A stretch of 64,000 bases of DNA, taken from assembly GCA_963513935.1 (NCBI GenBank), contig OY740772.1, forward strand, positions 16,276,098 through 16,340,097, given 5' to 3'. Positions within the stretch are counted from its first letter, which is position 1. Each line of letters opens with the position of its first letter. The position numbers and the translations under genes were made by a program. This document shows positions 1 through 11,560 of this stretch, one piece after another. This DNA comes from Aphrophora alni. Its lineage: Eukaryota; Arthropoda; Insecta; Hemiptera; Aphrophoridae. Below the pieces are notes generated by a model that was given only the letters and a program-made list of their open reading frames with translations, was not told the origin of the DNA and did no database searches.

Positions 1-264
1 AATTTGATACAATTTATTTTCAACGTAGAATTTTATATAAATACGTTAAAGCCATTAATAGTCACACAGCTATTGTGTTCAAGTGCGTTGAAAACAATGT
101 TTCACTATACAACAAGGCAAATTGAAGAATCTCTAATTTGACTACTCCCCTCCCACACATTTTAATTTAGATTAGCAGCGTAACAGACTTGCAATAAACA
201 TTGTGGCGCTCTCGTAATAGATATTGATTACAGTGTTGTCAAATCAGAGAGAGAAGGGAACACC

Positions 265-380
265 AAGGTCGTTGTGTAGTATCGATTCGACCCACTATAA
301 CATCCGTGGCTTGTAACCACGTGGCACCGCCGCCATTCTGCCCTGTCTCCACCCCAAACATGTCAACATGTATCTTCATT
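265..380 (+). repeat. dispersed repeat family F1, copy 1 (diverged)
   Basis: Shares with three other places (9570-9770, 11385-11560, 16850-17040) an ordered set of words: CCAAGG, then ATCGATT.GACCCA, then a CCACGTG.CACC box, a C-rich stretch, and TGTCA(A/T)G. All four copies are in the same orientation. This is the most diverged copy. There is no ORF. It could be a SINE or a non-autonomous element; the class is unknown. Confidence 0.5.
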
Positions 381-1546
381 TTACAAAAATAAAACCATTA
401 TCTTATTCTTTTTGGTATTACTGTAGAAAACGTAATTGTTTATCTGGGGCTTGGTAGGGAAAAAATATGTGGATCATGAACCTTGAACTTTAAAACGTGA
501 TATGATCCAACTGTAATTTTTACATGATGAGTAAAAAATCAATCTTAAGTTTTTTACAGACAAATCCGCTTTAAGATCTACTCGACAGGAAAAATTAATT
601 GATGGTAATCTGTCGTTTGGACAGTGCTCAGCGAGTAGATTTTGATGAAATTTAATATGTGAACGTTGTTTAACCATATCTCGAAAGTTTTGTTTAACAC
701 GATATTTAAGGTTACCTTCATAAGATCAAAATTTAAAAATAAATTTTCACAAAACCTACTGAAACGATTCATTAAAGATTTCTAAGATCTAAAAGACTAA
801 ACGTCGTCGTTTTTTTCAAAACTTACGTTCCTAAAGTAACCTGTTAAAAATGACATATGAACCATGAACGCCGTCAAAAGTTTTATCTCATAATCGGGGA
901 AACCGATTTTGATGAAGTATAAAATTTAAACCTTAAGTCATTGTGCCTAACCGAAATTAATCCTGACAGACTTAGTGGTTTGGTTCGATTTTGCACAAAT
1001 TACTCTATAATTCTGTTTTATTTTCAGTTAGACACTTTGGGTTATAAATTTTAAAATTTCATTAAAAATTCTTCAGTTGATTTTGAGATATTGCAAGTCA
1101 TTGCGTAGCGTAAACGTTCATTTCTTTAAGCGGTAACTCCCAAACTAGCATGTTTGCTATAACATTTTTTACAGTAGGCCTACATAGAGGCTATATTTTA
1201 GTCAAGTTTTATCAATATCGTTAAAGTCGATTTTGAGAAAATTGTAATATTGTGTTTCGGTCTTATCGCAAAGTTTTCCTTTAACTTTCTGTTTCATTAT
1301 TATTTGGTTTTGTATACAAATGTGAGAGGGATACATTTGGCTATGTTAATGTTTACAGCGTTTCCGTATTTTATGTAGGTTTCGTGGCCGAAAAATTTTT
1401 TTAAACGAGGGTAAAAATACGCTTAGAATTAAACTTAATATTGTAATTTTTCGGTGTATTTTCAAAAATTGTGTTTGAATTTTTTATTGATCTGTACGTA
1501 CTCGTACATAGTTATTCATTTATGTAGGGATTGGCTACTCACAACC

Positions 1547-1845
1547 TAGTGGGCATCCACGGCAAACAACCTCTTCAGATCTCCACTCTTCATGTTGTTC
1601 CGAGGTCTCTCCTATGACCTTTACTACTTTCAATTCCTGCGCAAGTGTATCTTTATTAATTATCTTATGAGTGCTTTTTCACCTTAACTACCCTTTACTA
1701 CGTTTTCACACCGCTTTCTTTTGTTTTCAGCGAACCGTGATGTAATATCCCACATACGGATAGTTGTGATCTCTTACAGTATTTAGAGTTACTCCACCAA
1801 GCGGTACTCTGGCCGGGTGGACGTCCTTTCTCTAGCTTCTAGTTG
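1547..1845 (+). repeat. left arm of a ~300-bp inverted repeat pair
   Basis: Read forward this matches the reverse complement of 5534-5858 over nearly its whole length, with small indels. Shared stretches run from AGTGGGCATCCAC at the outer end, through a block reading TTTTCACCTTAACTACCC, to GGCCGGGTGGACGTCC at the inner end. The ends of the two arms face each other across about 3.7 kb. There is no ORF. Confidence 0.75.
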
Positions 1846-1975
1846 TGACCTGCACTACTTCCCACTCCCGTGCAAGTGTATCTTTCATGATCTACTCTGT
1901 CAACCCTTTTTCAACCTTGAGTCTCCCATATTATGTTATCTTTTTCTCCCTTTTCCTCTGTTTTTACCCCAACCC
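1845..1975 (+). repeat. second, diverged tandem copy of the arm sequence
   Basis: The words TGACCTGCACTACTT, GTGCAAGTGTATCTTT and CCCTTTTTCAACCTT repeat in the same order as TGACCTTTACTACTTT, GCGCAAGTGTATCTTT and GCTTTTTCACCTT at about 1615-1690. The left arm is therefore a partial tandem repeat with a period of roughly 240 bases. The right arm shows no matching second copy. Confidence 0.5.
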
Positions 1976-2280
1976 TGAAGTGTAAAGTGACCCATTCTGG
2001 TAAAAATGGCGTGTCGCATGCGAAGTCTCCTCGATGCTTGGTGGCCTCTCTTAATATTTAGCCTTATTCGACCAATCAGGAGTCTGACCAATGAACCAAC
2101 CTAGTTGTTGTTAGGGGGGAAATGCAAGCTTGTTACTGGATGTCACCGATAATCAACGAGCTGATAACATAAAGCACACCGTAACGACTATCAGCATAGA
2201 AACTCCTCCGCTTCGTCGATATTTCCTCTACAACGCGGGTATTATAAACCTAATATGAGGCCGTAAAACCCCCACTTATG

Positions 2281-2650
2281 GGAAATAATAGCCAGGCTTT
2301 AGAACTCTTGGGAATTATAACAGGAGAATGTGAAGAGCCTGCATCACGCTAAGTAAAGATAAACTTAAAACGCTGACATTGTTTCTATCGGAGCGTTGTA
2401 GATTCAGGGAACAACTTGGAAGGATCAGAAAATGATGCGACCTGCAGATATTGCCAAGAAAGGGAAGGAACCCGCACAACATCGATTAGTCGAATTCGGT
2501 ACAGTAATGCACAATAGGGCTAGAAGTCTAGAAAGGGAAACGTTTGAAGTATAAGTGACATCTACTATTGACCCTCTTCATGTCCTCCACTTTCCAAAGA
2601 GTTGGGTTGGAAAGGCTTTTAATGACGAAAATTCCCATGTCTAGAGGGGA
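2281..2650 (+). pseudogene. decayed non-LTR retrotransposon 3' end (RNase H/C-terminal region)
   Basis: Conceptual translation across frameshifts gives LGIITGEC, then FREQLGRI, then ENDATCRYCQE and finally DPLHVLHF followed by VGLERLL. In jockey/R1-type LINE proteins the post-RNase-H tail has this order: a GxLTGHC-like segment, a zinc-knuckle-like CRxCxEEEET block, and a final LxFLKRxGL motif. Stops and frameshifts interrupt every frame, so it is a dead fragment. It lies inside the inverted-repeat composite. The exact clade is not resolved. Confidence 0.6.
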
Positions 2651-2699
2651 GATACATCCTCCAGATGTGCGGTACTTACACAGCAACTACTACTACTAC

Positions 2700-2900
2700 A
2701 TGTTATACTAGATAACTCGACACGAAATCTCACAAAAATTACGTTTACCTAATCAAACCCGTTTCAACGATAAAGTCGCCATCCTCAGTGATACATGAGC
2801 TACAATAACTAAACTATAACTAACTTAGCACTGCGCCAACCACGGTATTTATACAAAACTAAATGGGCGTGGCCTAAACCTACCTTCTAAAGGGGCGTTA
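2700..2900 (-). mobile_element. dispersed repeat fragment carrying a hammerhead-like motif
   Basis: The reverse complement matches 29785-29880 closely: a CACTGAGGATGGCGACTTT-like core, GTTGAAACG, GGTTTGATTA.GTAAACG, and then AATTTTTGT.AGAT. The two copies are in opposite orientations 27 kb apart. There is no ORF. Penelope-like elements are known to carry such motifs, but no reverse transcriptase is present here to confirm the class. Confidence 0.55.
2752..2792 (-). ncRNA. hammerhead-ribozyme-like motif, copy at 2.75 kb
   Basis: On the minus strand the order is ATCA (stem I), CTGAGGA (consensus CTGANGA), one unpaired T, GGCGAC-TTT-ATCGTT (stem II, now with a mismatch at the loop), GAA, ACGGGT (short stem III), T at the cleavage position, then TGAT closing stem I. 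The core is intact. The extra base before stem II, the short stems and the weakened stem II make activity uncertain. Confidence 0.4.
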
Positions 2901-2939
2901 ACAAGTGCCTTGCGTCGTTCTCAATAATTTAAAAGTTAA

Positions 2940-4900
2940 CATCTAGCTAAAACAATATTATGAAATAATCTTATAACTAATAATACATTTTATATTTTAC
3001 TTTAATATAGAACTTTTTATCGGCTCTAATTCATTATTTACAGTTATTACGGCACTTGTTATAAAATGTTTCCCAAGCATCTATTGTGTTTAATTTAGTA
3101 ACATTTTTCAACAACACAGGGTTTTTTATTTTGAAATAATGTTTTTCCTCTAAACAATGTTTAGAGATAGCTGATTTATCATGCCTATTATATTTGAAGT
3201 GGTCAATGTGTTATTTCGCTCTTATCCTGACATTTCGTTTTGTTTGGCTTATATAGTGTAAAGATAGCAGTACTCCTTATTTAAAATTCATTTTCGTTTA
3301 TGGTGGAATGTAAAAATTTACGTTTGACACTTAATTAATATAAATTCTTCAGTATTTAAATTTTATGTAACTAAGTGGAAATTGTTCTACATTAAAATTT
3401 GAAAAAGAAGGTAATTTGAAAAATAATATAATTTGCTCTAGTACTGTATATTTTTTTACGGATAAATTAGTATAGAAAGGCTAGCGTTGTTTTGATTTAT
3501 ATTCTTTTTAAATTTATTGGAGTTTTTTTACTGGTTTCGAGCCAAAATCTGAATAAAATCTATAGAACCGTTTTGATAAACTACATTTTTATGACGGCTC
3601 CTTGGCCAATTTTTTTATTTTTTTTTTATCAATAAAACGCTGACCGGTATTTTTATAAAAATGGAGATCAATAGTTCTGCTTGGTTTCTTAGTTCAGAAA
3701 TGATGGTTTTTTCTACAACCTAATTTTGAGTAATCGGAAAGGTTAAAAAATGCTTCGACAAATGGCCAAATTATGCCCAAATACCAAGTTTGATGAAATT
3801 CGGGGCAGCCGATTGGGATGTAGAGCACTACAAGACACATCATTTTATTAAACACAATTTTTTCGTCTTAAAGGACCTGAAAATGAATATATACTCAAAA
3901 ACCTAAAATTGATTTTTTTATCCGAAAATCTTTCTTTCATATGTTAGAAAGAAACAACAGACACTCAAACAATCACAAGACATTTTGCTCAACTTATCTC
4001 TGAAAACATTTCTGACAAAATAGTTGAGTGGGGAAATGGATTGTTCAGTTTGCATAATATCGAAGGCTATGTTGTCGACTTTCATCTTGAATAGTTTTAT
4101 TCATAAGCAACGTTTTATACAAAAATATTCAAATAGAACAGAAAGCAACCGCAGAGGTCTGCAGCGTGTGTTATACTTATTCTCATAACACTTGCAAACA
4201 AAATACTGGTAAGTCATGTTGCTAAACGTTTTAGAATATAATATTTACTGTAACATAATAAACAGTTCAACAACATTGCACTACTTTCTCACACAACCAA
4301 TTAAAAAAAAACAATTACTAACCTAAAATAACACCGGAATGTTTACTAAGACTTACGGACAAAAATACTTGTCTCGTTCGCGTATGTTTGAATGCCGTAA
4401 AAGATTCAGAGGTAGTAGAAGACTATAGACTACCTGAATTACTTTCCACTTTAAGCAGTGAAGAAATCTAGAAAATGAACCAAATAGTCTTAGTGTCCGA
4501 TATCATCAATAATAAAAAAAAACCACCAAAGCAAGTCCGAATACAAAGCCCCGTGCTCATTATGATTTTCGATATCAAGGATGTAATTTAAAAGACTGGA
4601 TTCCAGAAGACACGTCAGTAAAGCAGTATAGGGATATATTGACAAAGCTGAGAGAAAAAAGTGTAGAAACTGGTTAATTCTTCATCAGGTTTGCTCACAC
4701 AACACTTATAATGAAGCCGTTTTTGACCGGCAAACATGTTACTACACTTGAACATATTGGCACCATGTGGTGTTTATCTTGTTCATAATGTGGAATCTCT
4801 GCTTAAAGGAACACAATTTAATTGTTTGTTAAAATAAAGACAATAACGCCGATGTGTTAAAACAGTTGACAGAAACAGAAACTCACCTATTCCTTCGACC
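2940..4900. other. AT-rich non-coding stretch
   Basis: No supportable gene. The segment around 3660-3900 contains dispersed-repeat phrases such as TTTGATGAAATTCGG. A fragment of family F3 with a TTTCTCACAC word begins near 4275. The short ORFs here have no codon-bias or motif support. Confidence 0.5.
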
Positions 4901-5129
4901 GTTGGAAAACAAGACTTGCATCGATGTATAAGTGGAAATGGTTCTACAGATAAATTTGTGATACTGTACAAAAAAAATAAAGTTGAGTATGATTTTATAA
5001 TAAAGCGTCACATGGCAGTATTAACCCTTAACTGGTTCATAGGGTCTGTAATACCGCCTCCACTAATCATCCCTCCCATAGTAGTAGTGAACGTGGAGGT
5101 TTAATTCATTGCGTCTCTAAGATCTACTA

Positions 5130-5530
5130 TGTCCCCCTACTTTTCCCATCCCTCCAAGCTCTGATCCTGAATTGCAGAACATGAAGCGGGTGAAGGATAG
5201 GTGATCCGATGTTTCTTCCCTGGCTTCCTCTAGTACCTTGAGCTGTGTTATTGATCGTAGATACCATTTTACTCCTTAACCATTCACGCTTCATCTAAGT
5301 GGGTCATATATCCCTCCAGATTGTCGTAATGGTGGGAGCGGGTTATTCCATCTTCCTTGCTTCTGGGGCATTTCTAACCTGTCACCTCGTCTTTTTGGTG
5401 TGCTATAAAGAGTCTGATTCCCCCTGAGTGGCCTGTTTATCCTTTCTCTATTAGGTTCATTATCTTGACATTTTCGAGAACTCCATTTTATCAGCACCTT
5501 AAGTTACGGTGACAATCCGCACTAGCTTCT
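5130..5530. other. unrecognised segment of higher GC inside the composite
   Basis: The stretch is richer in GC than its surroundings. A 68-codon minus-strand ORF (5291-5497) contains many Arg, Asn and Pro residues and no motif I recognise. It may be the remnant of an element's coding or leader region. It has no splice context and no partner exon nearby. Confidence 0.3.
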
Positions 5531-5533
5531 CTC

Positions 5534-5858
5534 CAACTAGAAGATAGGAAAAGGACGTCCACCCGGCCAGAGTACCGCTTGGTGGAGTAAGTCTAAATAC
5601 TGTAAGAGATCACAACTATCCCACATACTCCGTATGTGACACTATATTTCCAGTCCCATCCATATCATCAGCACGGTTCGCTGAAAACAAAAGAAAACGG
5701 AGTGAAAACGTAGTAAAGGGTAGTTAAGGTGAAAAAGCACTCATAAGATAATTAATACGGTACACTTGCACAGGAATTGAAAGTAGAGAAGGTCATAGGA
5801 GAGACATCGGAACAACATGACGACTAGGGACAAGAGGAGACTGCAGTGGATGCCCACT
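5534..5858 (-). repeat. right arm of the ~300-bp inverted repeat pair
   Basis: The reverse complement matches 1547-1845. It contains a ~30-base insertion (about 5615-5650) relative to the left arm, which includes a short GGGATATG/CATATCC-like imperfect palindrome. The two arms diverge by point changes and small indels, so the duplication is old. Confidence 0.75.
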
Positions 5859-6399
5859 GGGCGATATGTACGTCAAATCCAACGTCTCCCCCCCCCCCAC
5901 GTAACTTAAGTCATGTCCTTTCAGTTGAAGTGTAACGACATTCTGTCAGGATCGTGTTGTTTCTTTCTACTATTGTATTTTACAACATTCTGTCGTTGTA
6001 TTTATTGCGCTGTAAAACTCTGAATCTATCTCTCAGAAATATGATACCAGATACGTTATTGTTCTTCTTTTACCTGTTATTTTATATTGAAGTTTGTTTG
6101 TTTTCCTTATCTATACAATTTATTAAATTTTATATCCTCTTAACAGTAAAACAACGTTATTTTGATCTTGTTTTACGTGACTTTTTTAGTTTTTAAGACG
6201 CTATGATTTATTTATATACATATAACTATTGTGAATCTAAAAATTTTTTATTTATAATTGTATTATTTTGTCAACATTCCTTACTCAGAAGACTGGAAGA
6301 GATAATTATGTGACAGGTCAAATCATCAATGTAGAATTTGTTCAGGTATACGTTTTGAGGCTTACTGTATTCGCGAAAGTGATTTTTTATGTCATTTGA

Positions 6400-7020
6400 A
6401 CTGTTTTTAATCAAATTTGGTAATGTGGAAATATTTTGACCATACCTCTGAAAATGGTTTTATTTTGTTCGATAACTCAAAATTTGGAGCTAACTCTCAT
6501 AAGTAAAATGAAAATTACGATTCTCTCTAACGATGTTGACAATCCTGCTCAAGTGTAGCCACGAGGAACACAAAGAAAACTAATCATCCAAAAGTGTTAG
6601 TCTCAAATTGTACTTTAAAATGTCAGGTTTTGGTTATAGGTTAAAGAAACCAAAAACATTGTCAATGGGGTTGTTTAAAAGTTGAAATTTATAAAATCGG
6701 TAATTTTAGTGAAATGTAAATTTTGTGATCCAAATTTGATGTAATATATTTCCGTTCCGACACAAAAAATAAACTTTGACAGCAGTCATTAAAATTCCGA
6801 TTTTAAACAAATTTGTTTATGGTACAAATCAAGCAAGCATACGCCTTTTTTAATACATACACATAATATGTTTTCAAAGACAACTTCATTTCAATTTTTT
6901 GATGAACAGTTTTCATTATGAATAATTTATGTTCGTTTTTATTTCCTTTTGGAGTTGGGCGAGTGAGAAAGTTTGAGAAATATTTTTACACCATTTATTT
7001 GTAACAACTTTAATATTTTG
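6400..7020 (-). repeat. dispersed non-coding family F3, minus-strand copy
   Basis: It runs from phrases like GGTAATGTGGAAATATTTTGACCATA to GAGTGAGAAAGTTTGAGAAATA at the far end, in reverse orientation to the copies at 34.4 and 41.5 kb. The hallmark word, read in the other direction, is ACAAACTTTCTCAC. There is no ORF. The family is about 500 to 700 bases long. Confidence 0.45.
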
Positions 7021-7439
7021 ACACAAAAACAATATACATTTGTGTAAATAATATAAATTAAGTGAATCACATAGTTAAGAAAGATCAGCTGACTTTCCTT
7101 TATGGAACACAAATTTTCAGCAACTGTAAAACACTGCCCAGGTTTCGAATTAAATAAGTGTCACTTTACAAGCACACACAACAACGTTTATAATTTTAAA
7201 ATAAATGTAAATATTCAGTTCTAAAAATGACATTTTATAATATAAATTGAACAGCTGTTTCATTTGGTCGGTCAGCTGATACATATAGCGTCCTCACAGA
7301 AAAGCAATCTTTAATATGCAACTTTCTATTCCATTTAAATCCAATTAAAATGCAAACGACATCAAATCCCAATGCATACAATATTTTATACTTTGACACA
7401 AAGTAAATCAAGAATATATGAATATACATAATGTTCAGT

Positions 7440-7719
<280 letters not shown>

Positions 7720-7889
7720 AACTCGATACCGCTAGTTCTTGGGGCATGTTTAGATCTATCTATAATTCCGTTGCACTATCAGTTGGGAATGTGTTAATGA
7801 AATTGGAGTTTCAACATTTTCCCTCGTAGATGACGCTACAGCCCGAAATTGGATCCTGATTTCCTCTATCCTGATTTGACACCTGCATA

Positions 7890-8310
7890 ATCAGACGAGG
7901 AAACGGTGAAAAAAATTACACAAACTTTCTCATTCAGCCATCAAACATGTCATTTCGATAATTGTTATTCGAAAATGGAAATAAACCATAACAAATATTT
8001 ATACATTTAAATAAGGTTTAACTCCCTCCGTTTGTGCCATAAATACGCCCTAAGCGTGAATAGTGTTTCATTAATATCTAGCTTTTAATAACAGTAGACA
8101 AAGTTCATTTTTGAGTTTGCTAATTATCTCTGAATCGTAATATTAGTTTACTTGAATTTTTCATAAGGATTTGTGTTATTAATCCTCATATTTTACTAAA
8201 ATTTGAACTAAATCTGTACAACCGATTGTCATTAATTACGTATTTTATGACAACCCCATAGCGAATTTTTTAGATTTTTTACCGAAATTTTACAAAGGGG
8301 GATTTTTTTT
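7890..8310 (+). repeat. dispersed family F3, plus-strand copy
   Basis: Begins with ACACAAACTTTCTCATTC and continues with CATTTCGATAATTGTTATTCG, CCTAAGCGTGAATAG and AAAATTTGAACTAAATC. These recur in order at 25530-25790 and 34370-34900. There is no ORF. Confidence 0.45.
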
Positions 8311-8454
8311 AAGACGGGGAAGCATTTCGCTCTTGCCGCTGTTGTCGATCACGTTCTAAGCAAACTTGAAGTTCTTCAAGGGTTTCCAGAGCACAGCATT
8401 GCGATTTGTGTTGACGATCGCCTCGCGTTCTTCTTGGTTCTATTTTGAAAGGTG

Positions 8455-8660
8455 ATAACCTACTGCTCACTTGTACTACCCACCTCATACTGCGCATGTG
8501 TACTTCTCACTACCTGCTGCACATGTATACTGAGCATGCGTACCTACTGCGCAACTCTACCTACTGCGCACTTGTACTACCCACCTCATATACTGCGCAT
8601 GTGTACTTCTCACTACCTGCTGCATATGTATAGTACACATACGTATCTACTGCGCATGCT
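8455..8660 (+). repeat. tandem duplication, ~101-bp unit
   Basis: The block CACTTGTACTACCCACCTCAT, then ACTGCGCATGTGTACTTCTC and ACTACCTGCTGCA.ATGTATA occurs at about 8468 and again at about 8569. Within it the shorter word CTACTGCGCA recurs. The overlapping ORF is a by-product of the repeat. Confidence 0.75.
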
Positions 8661-8874
8661 TTTCCCCCACCATAAACATGTGTATATAACAATGAACTGT
8701 ATTGTCATCCGAGATCAATATCTATACAAAGTTTCAAAAAAATTTATAAACAAAAACGTATCTCAAATAGAGCTTCCCAGATTTGTTGACAGACAGACAG
8801 ATGTGAAAGCAAACTAAAGAAAAGTGTATAAAAAGGGAAAATGAGCATAAATTACAGGCCACTAGCCCTCGAAT

Positions 8875-9045
8875 AATCTAATAGCGTCATGGTTGGAAGA
8901 GAAGAAGAGATCAAGAGAAACCTTGTAGGAAATATGAAAGAGAGGTGCGTAGTCCAAAACTACATGAAGAAAGGTGTACATCCAGTTAGGCTATCTCGGG
9001 ATTGCCACACCTGAACTCACTATAAGTCAGCCCTTGAGAGACTAA
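8875..9045 (+). repeat. dispersed repeat family F2, copy at 8.9 kb
   Basis: Order of landmarks: TCGAATAATCTAATAGCGTCA, GGTTGGAAGAGAA, GAGAGGTGCGTAGTCCAAAAC, then AAAGGTGTACATCCAG, CTCGGGATTGCCAC and a final AGTCAGCCC. The same order is seen at 39830-40240 and, reversed, at 16395-16560. There is no ORF. The class is unknown. Confidence 0.6.
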
Positions 9046-9185
9046 ACGATCTAAAGAACCAAACTATATTGATATAGCTTAATCGGACATTTGCGTCATT
9101 TATGAATAAAAAAAACTACCAAGAGACGTTTCGACAAAATGAATAAGCTTCCGTTTTCAATAGTTATTTGGACAGTTCATACCTA

Positions 9186-9345
9186 GCTTTATTTTTGGGT
9201 TCCATTCTTGAATTAGTAATTTTAGTTTTAGTTTCTAAAATGTCTGTAATGTAATAGGGACATTTCTCATATTCTAATTTTATTACTTGACAACGGAGGT
9301 TAATTCATACTTTCGAAACGCCGTGTATTAGTTTTTATATATATA
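9186..9345 (+). repeat. dispersed repeat family F6, copy 1
   Basis: Matches 30920-31080 in the same orientation. Shared landmarks are GGTTCC.TTCTTGA, TTTTAGTTTC, a GGGACATTTCTCAT-like block, CACTTGA.A.CGG, and a terminal CGAAACGCCGTGTATTAG versus TGAAACGTTATGTGTTAG. The end resembles the GAAACG end of hammerhead-like elements, but no CTGANGA core is visible. Confidence 0.5.
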
Positions 9346-9569
9346 CAAATTACAACACATCCATCACTATCCAATAACTTTAAAACCATAATAGCAGAGT
9401 TAAATATAAGCTCTCATTTTAAAAAGTTGCTTTCAGGTCCTGCATTCTCAAAATTTACTATTACAGTACTGTACTCCTAAAAAATTTGCTATTTTCCTTA
9501 AAAAAAAACGAAAGCAATTCTTAAGTATTCTAAGCGTACAATACACGTTTATAACGTAAAGAAAGAAAA

Positions 9570-9770
9570 ATAGCAGGCTTTCCAAGGACATTTTCATATC
9601 GATTTGACCCACTTCTCATTGGTAGGAGGCCTAGCACCCACGTGCCACCCTTCCTTCTTACCCCTCCCCCCCCCCTACAATTGTCATGTCATAGAAATGA
9701 TTTTCCCTTACTCGATAACATGTTGTGACAGACATATCACATTTCTGTTCACGCAGGTAAAAGAGGGAAA
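9570..9770 (+). repeat. dispersed repeat family F1, copy 2
   Basis: Contains GGCTTTCCAAGGACATT, ATATCGATTTGACCCA, AGGCCTAGCACCCACGTGCC, a (C)10 tract, then CAATTGTCATGTCATAGAAA and TACTCGATAACATG. It is closest to the copy at 16850-17040. No TSD or poly-A was identified. Confidence 0.65.
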
Positions 9771-10029
9771 AATATCTGTTAAACACAGACTAGATTAAAT
9801 ACTACCTAAACTTATATTTAGAATTAAGGATACATAACGACAACATTTTAATAAAATAAGAATTTTGAATAGTGATAAAATTAGATTGAGGATGTTTTAT
9901 TGATAATATGTTATATTTTCCATATATAGATAATATAGAGTAAGTTTTATGATGAGTTAATAATTGATGTTGGGTGTTTTGTGGTAACTTGAGTAAATAA
10001 TTGTGGTGCCAGTTGCATCTGTGCAGTAT

Positions 10030-10140
10030 TTTACAGCCCAAACGACCCTCATGGCTGTATAGGCGTAGCATTCCCGAAGGTACCTAGCTAGATCTCCACC
10101 TTTTTTGTAGTCATTTTGTATGAAACGGTTTACCAGTATA
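10030..10140 (-). repeat. fragment of family F2
   Basis: The reverse complement reads as a short AAAAAGGTGGAGATCTAGCTA, then GGGAATGCTACGCC segment that matches the end part of other F2 copies (AAAGTGTAGATC.AGC, GGGATTGCCAC). Confidence 0.45.
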
Positions 10141-10461
10141 CCAAGAATCAAAACTTTATCTCAAAAATTTTCAAAATGGCGCCCTTTTATGTAGATGTTA
10201 ATTGTTTTAAACAGATTCAATATTGAAAATTTCAAACAGTCACAATTTAGACATTTAGTAAGATCAATTTTTTTATTCTTGGTATACAGATAAACCGTTC
10301 CATGAAAAATGTGTATACCAAATTTCAACTTGAAATCTTAATGATTTCCCACGCTATAATTTTTTTTTCAAAAAACATAAAATGATAGACGGATGGAAAT
10401 CAAAGCGTTTCCTGTCATAATTATGTTTATAGGAACTTTTTTCTTAAGTCCTATACAAAAG

Positions 10462-10501
10462 GGACTACATGTTTCGGAACCGTAGTTCCATCATTAGATC
10501 C
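10462..10501 (-). ncRNA. hammerhead-ribozyme-like motif, copy at 10.5 kb
   Basis: Minus strand: GGAT (stem I), CTAATGA (CTGANGA with G5 changed to A), one unpaired T, GGAAC-TACG-GTTCC (perfect 5-bp stem II), GAA, ACATGT (short stem III), A at the cleavage position, then GTCC closing stem I with one wobble pair. The stem II pairing is exact. The G5 change would be expected to abolish catalysis, so it is probably a decayed copy. Confidence 0.4.
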
Positions 10502-11384
10502 TTAATACTATGTTACTTTGAAGATATTGTCAACATTAAAACAAAATTACATCCATTACAAGTTATGTCTTCCCTTAATAAAACTATAAAATCACGTGAC
10601 GTAGGTAATATTAAATTATTTAATAATTTATGTGGCTTGGATACGGCATACATCCAAATCAAAGTATAAATAAAGTTTTCACAAAAAAAAAAAATAAAAA
10701 TAAAAAAAATGCAAAATGTCCAATTACACCATTAATAATATGAACAATCTATAACTATCAAATATCTTTAAAACCATAAATACAAACATCTCATAAAAAA
10801 CCATAAATTCCACAATGAGCAATTCATTGACGATAAACTTTTCCACTTAAACTGCGACAACTTACAACACAATTTACCGATTTCAGTGAAACAAACGAAT
10901 TCGATGTAAAACATTTCAAATATATACGAAAAGATTTTTCAGATTCATACCAGTTTTTTCTCCAAACACTACTACGTATTGAATTTTCCGAAAATCGCAA
11001 AACTTACGTCCCAATTAGTCGTTGTTAATTAGAAGAATAAGAAATCTCATTTGACGTTATTAAAGCATTGGACAAATTCAATAGAATTTATCTTGTACTG
11101 AATATTACTCTACATATTGTAAAGGCATTGGACTTGTAGGCGTGGTCAAGTTGCTTCCATCCCGTTATCTAACCTAATCTGTATCAAGAAGGTTTATCTA
11201 CAATGTAACTGAAATTGACGATTTAATTACTAAAACCTCATCTTGAACAAATAAAATGATAATTGTAGGGAATTGTATTATCTTTCAATTGGTGAAAGTA
11301 TATTACTCTCCCATTGTCATATGTGAAGTATTTCAAGTGTAAAAGTGTTATATTTTGAAGTAGGCTTATAACAAAAAGAAAGAG

Positions 11385-11560
11385 AAACGAGGAAAGCTTT
11401 ACAAGGCCATTGTGATATCGATTTGACCCAATTTCCTTTGGTGGAAACGCTCCCTCCACGTGCCACGACATCCTCTCCTATAAATCGTAATGTCATACTA
11501 TCGTTTACTTTCTTAGTAACATATTGACAGTAATTACCACATTACTCCTCCTACTCATGA
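11385..11560 (+). repeat. dispersed repeat family F1, copy 3
   Basis: Contains GCTTTACAAGGCCATTGTGA, ATCGATTTGACCCAATTTCC, CCACGTGCCAC and TAATGTCATACTATCG. It follows the same order as the copies at 9.6 and 16.9 kb. Confidence 0.6.

Larger units (their letters stand above)
1547..5858. mobile_element. 4.3-kb composite region bounded by inverted repeats
   Basis: Two ~300-bp arms in inverted orientation bracket this region. Between them lie a decayed LINE C-terminus (2281-2650), a fragment with a hammerhead-like fold (around 2700-2900) and AT-rich DNA without a long ORF. No transposase was recognised. It may be a non-autonomous DNA transposon with long terminal inverted repeats that collected other insertions, or simply two copies of one repeat inserted head to head. 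No clear target-site duplication was seen. Confidence 0.4.

Noticed and set aside
4783..5104. piggyBac-like transposase traces around ILYKKNK
   Set aside because: Only a few residues resemble the family, with no catalytic Asp context or consistent frame.
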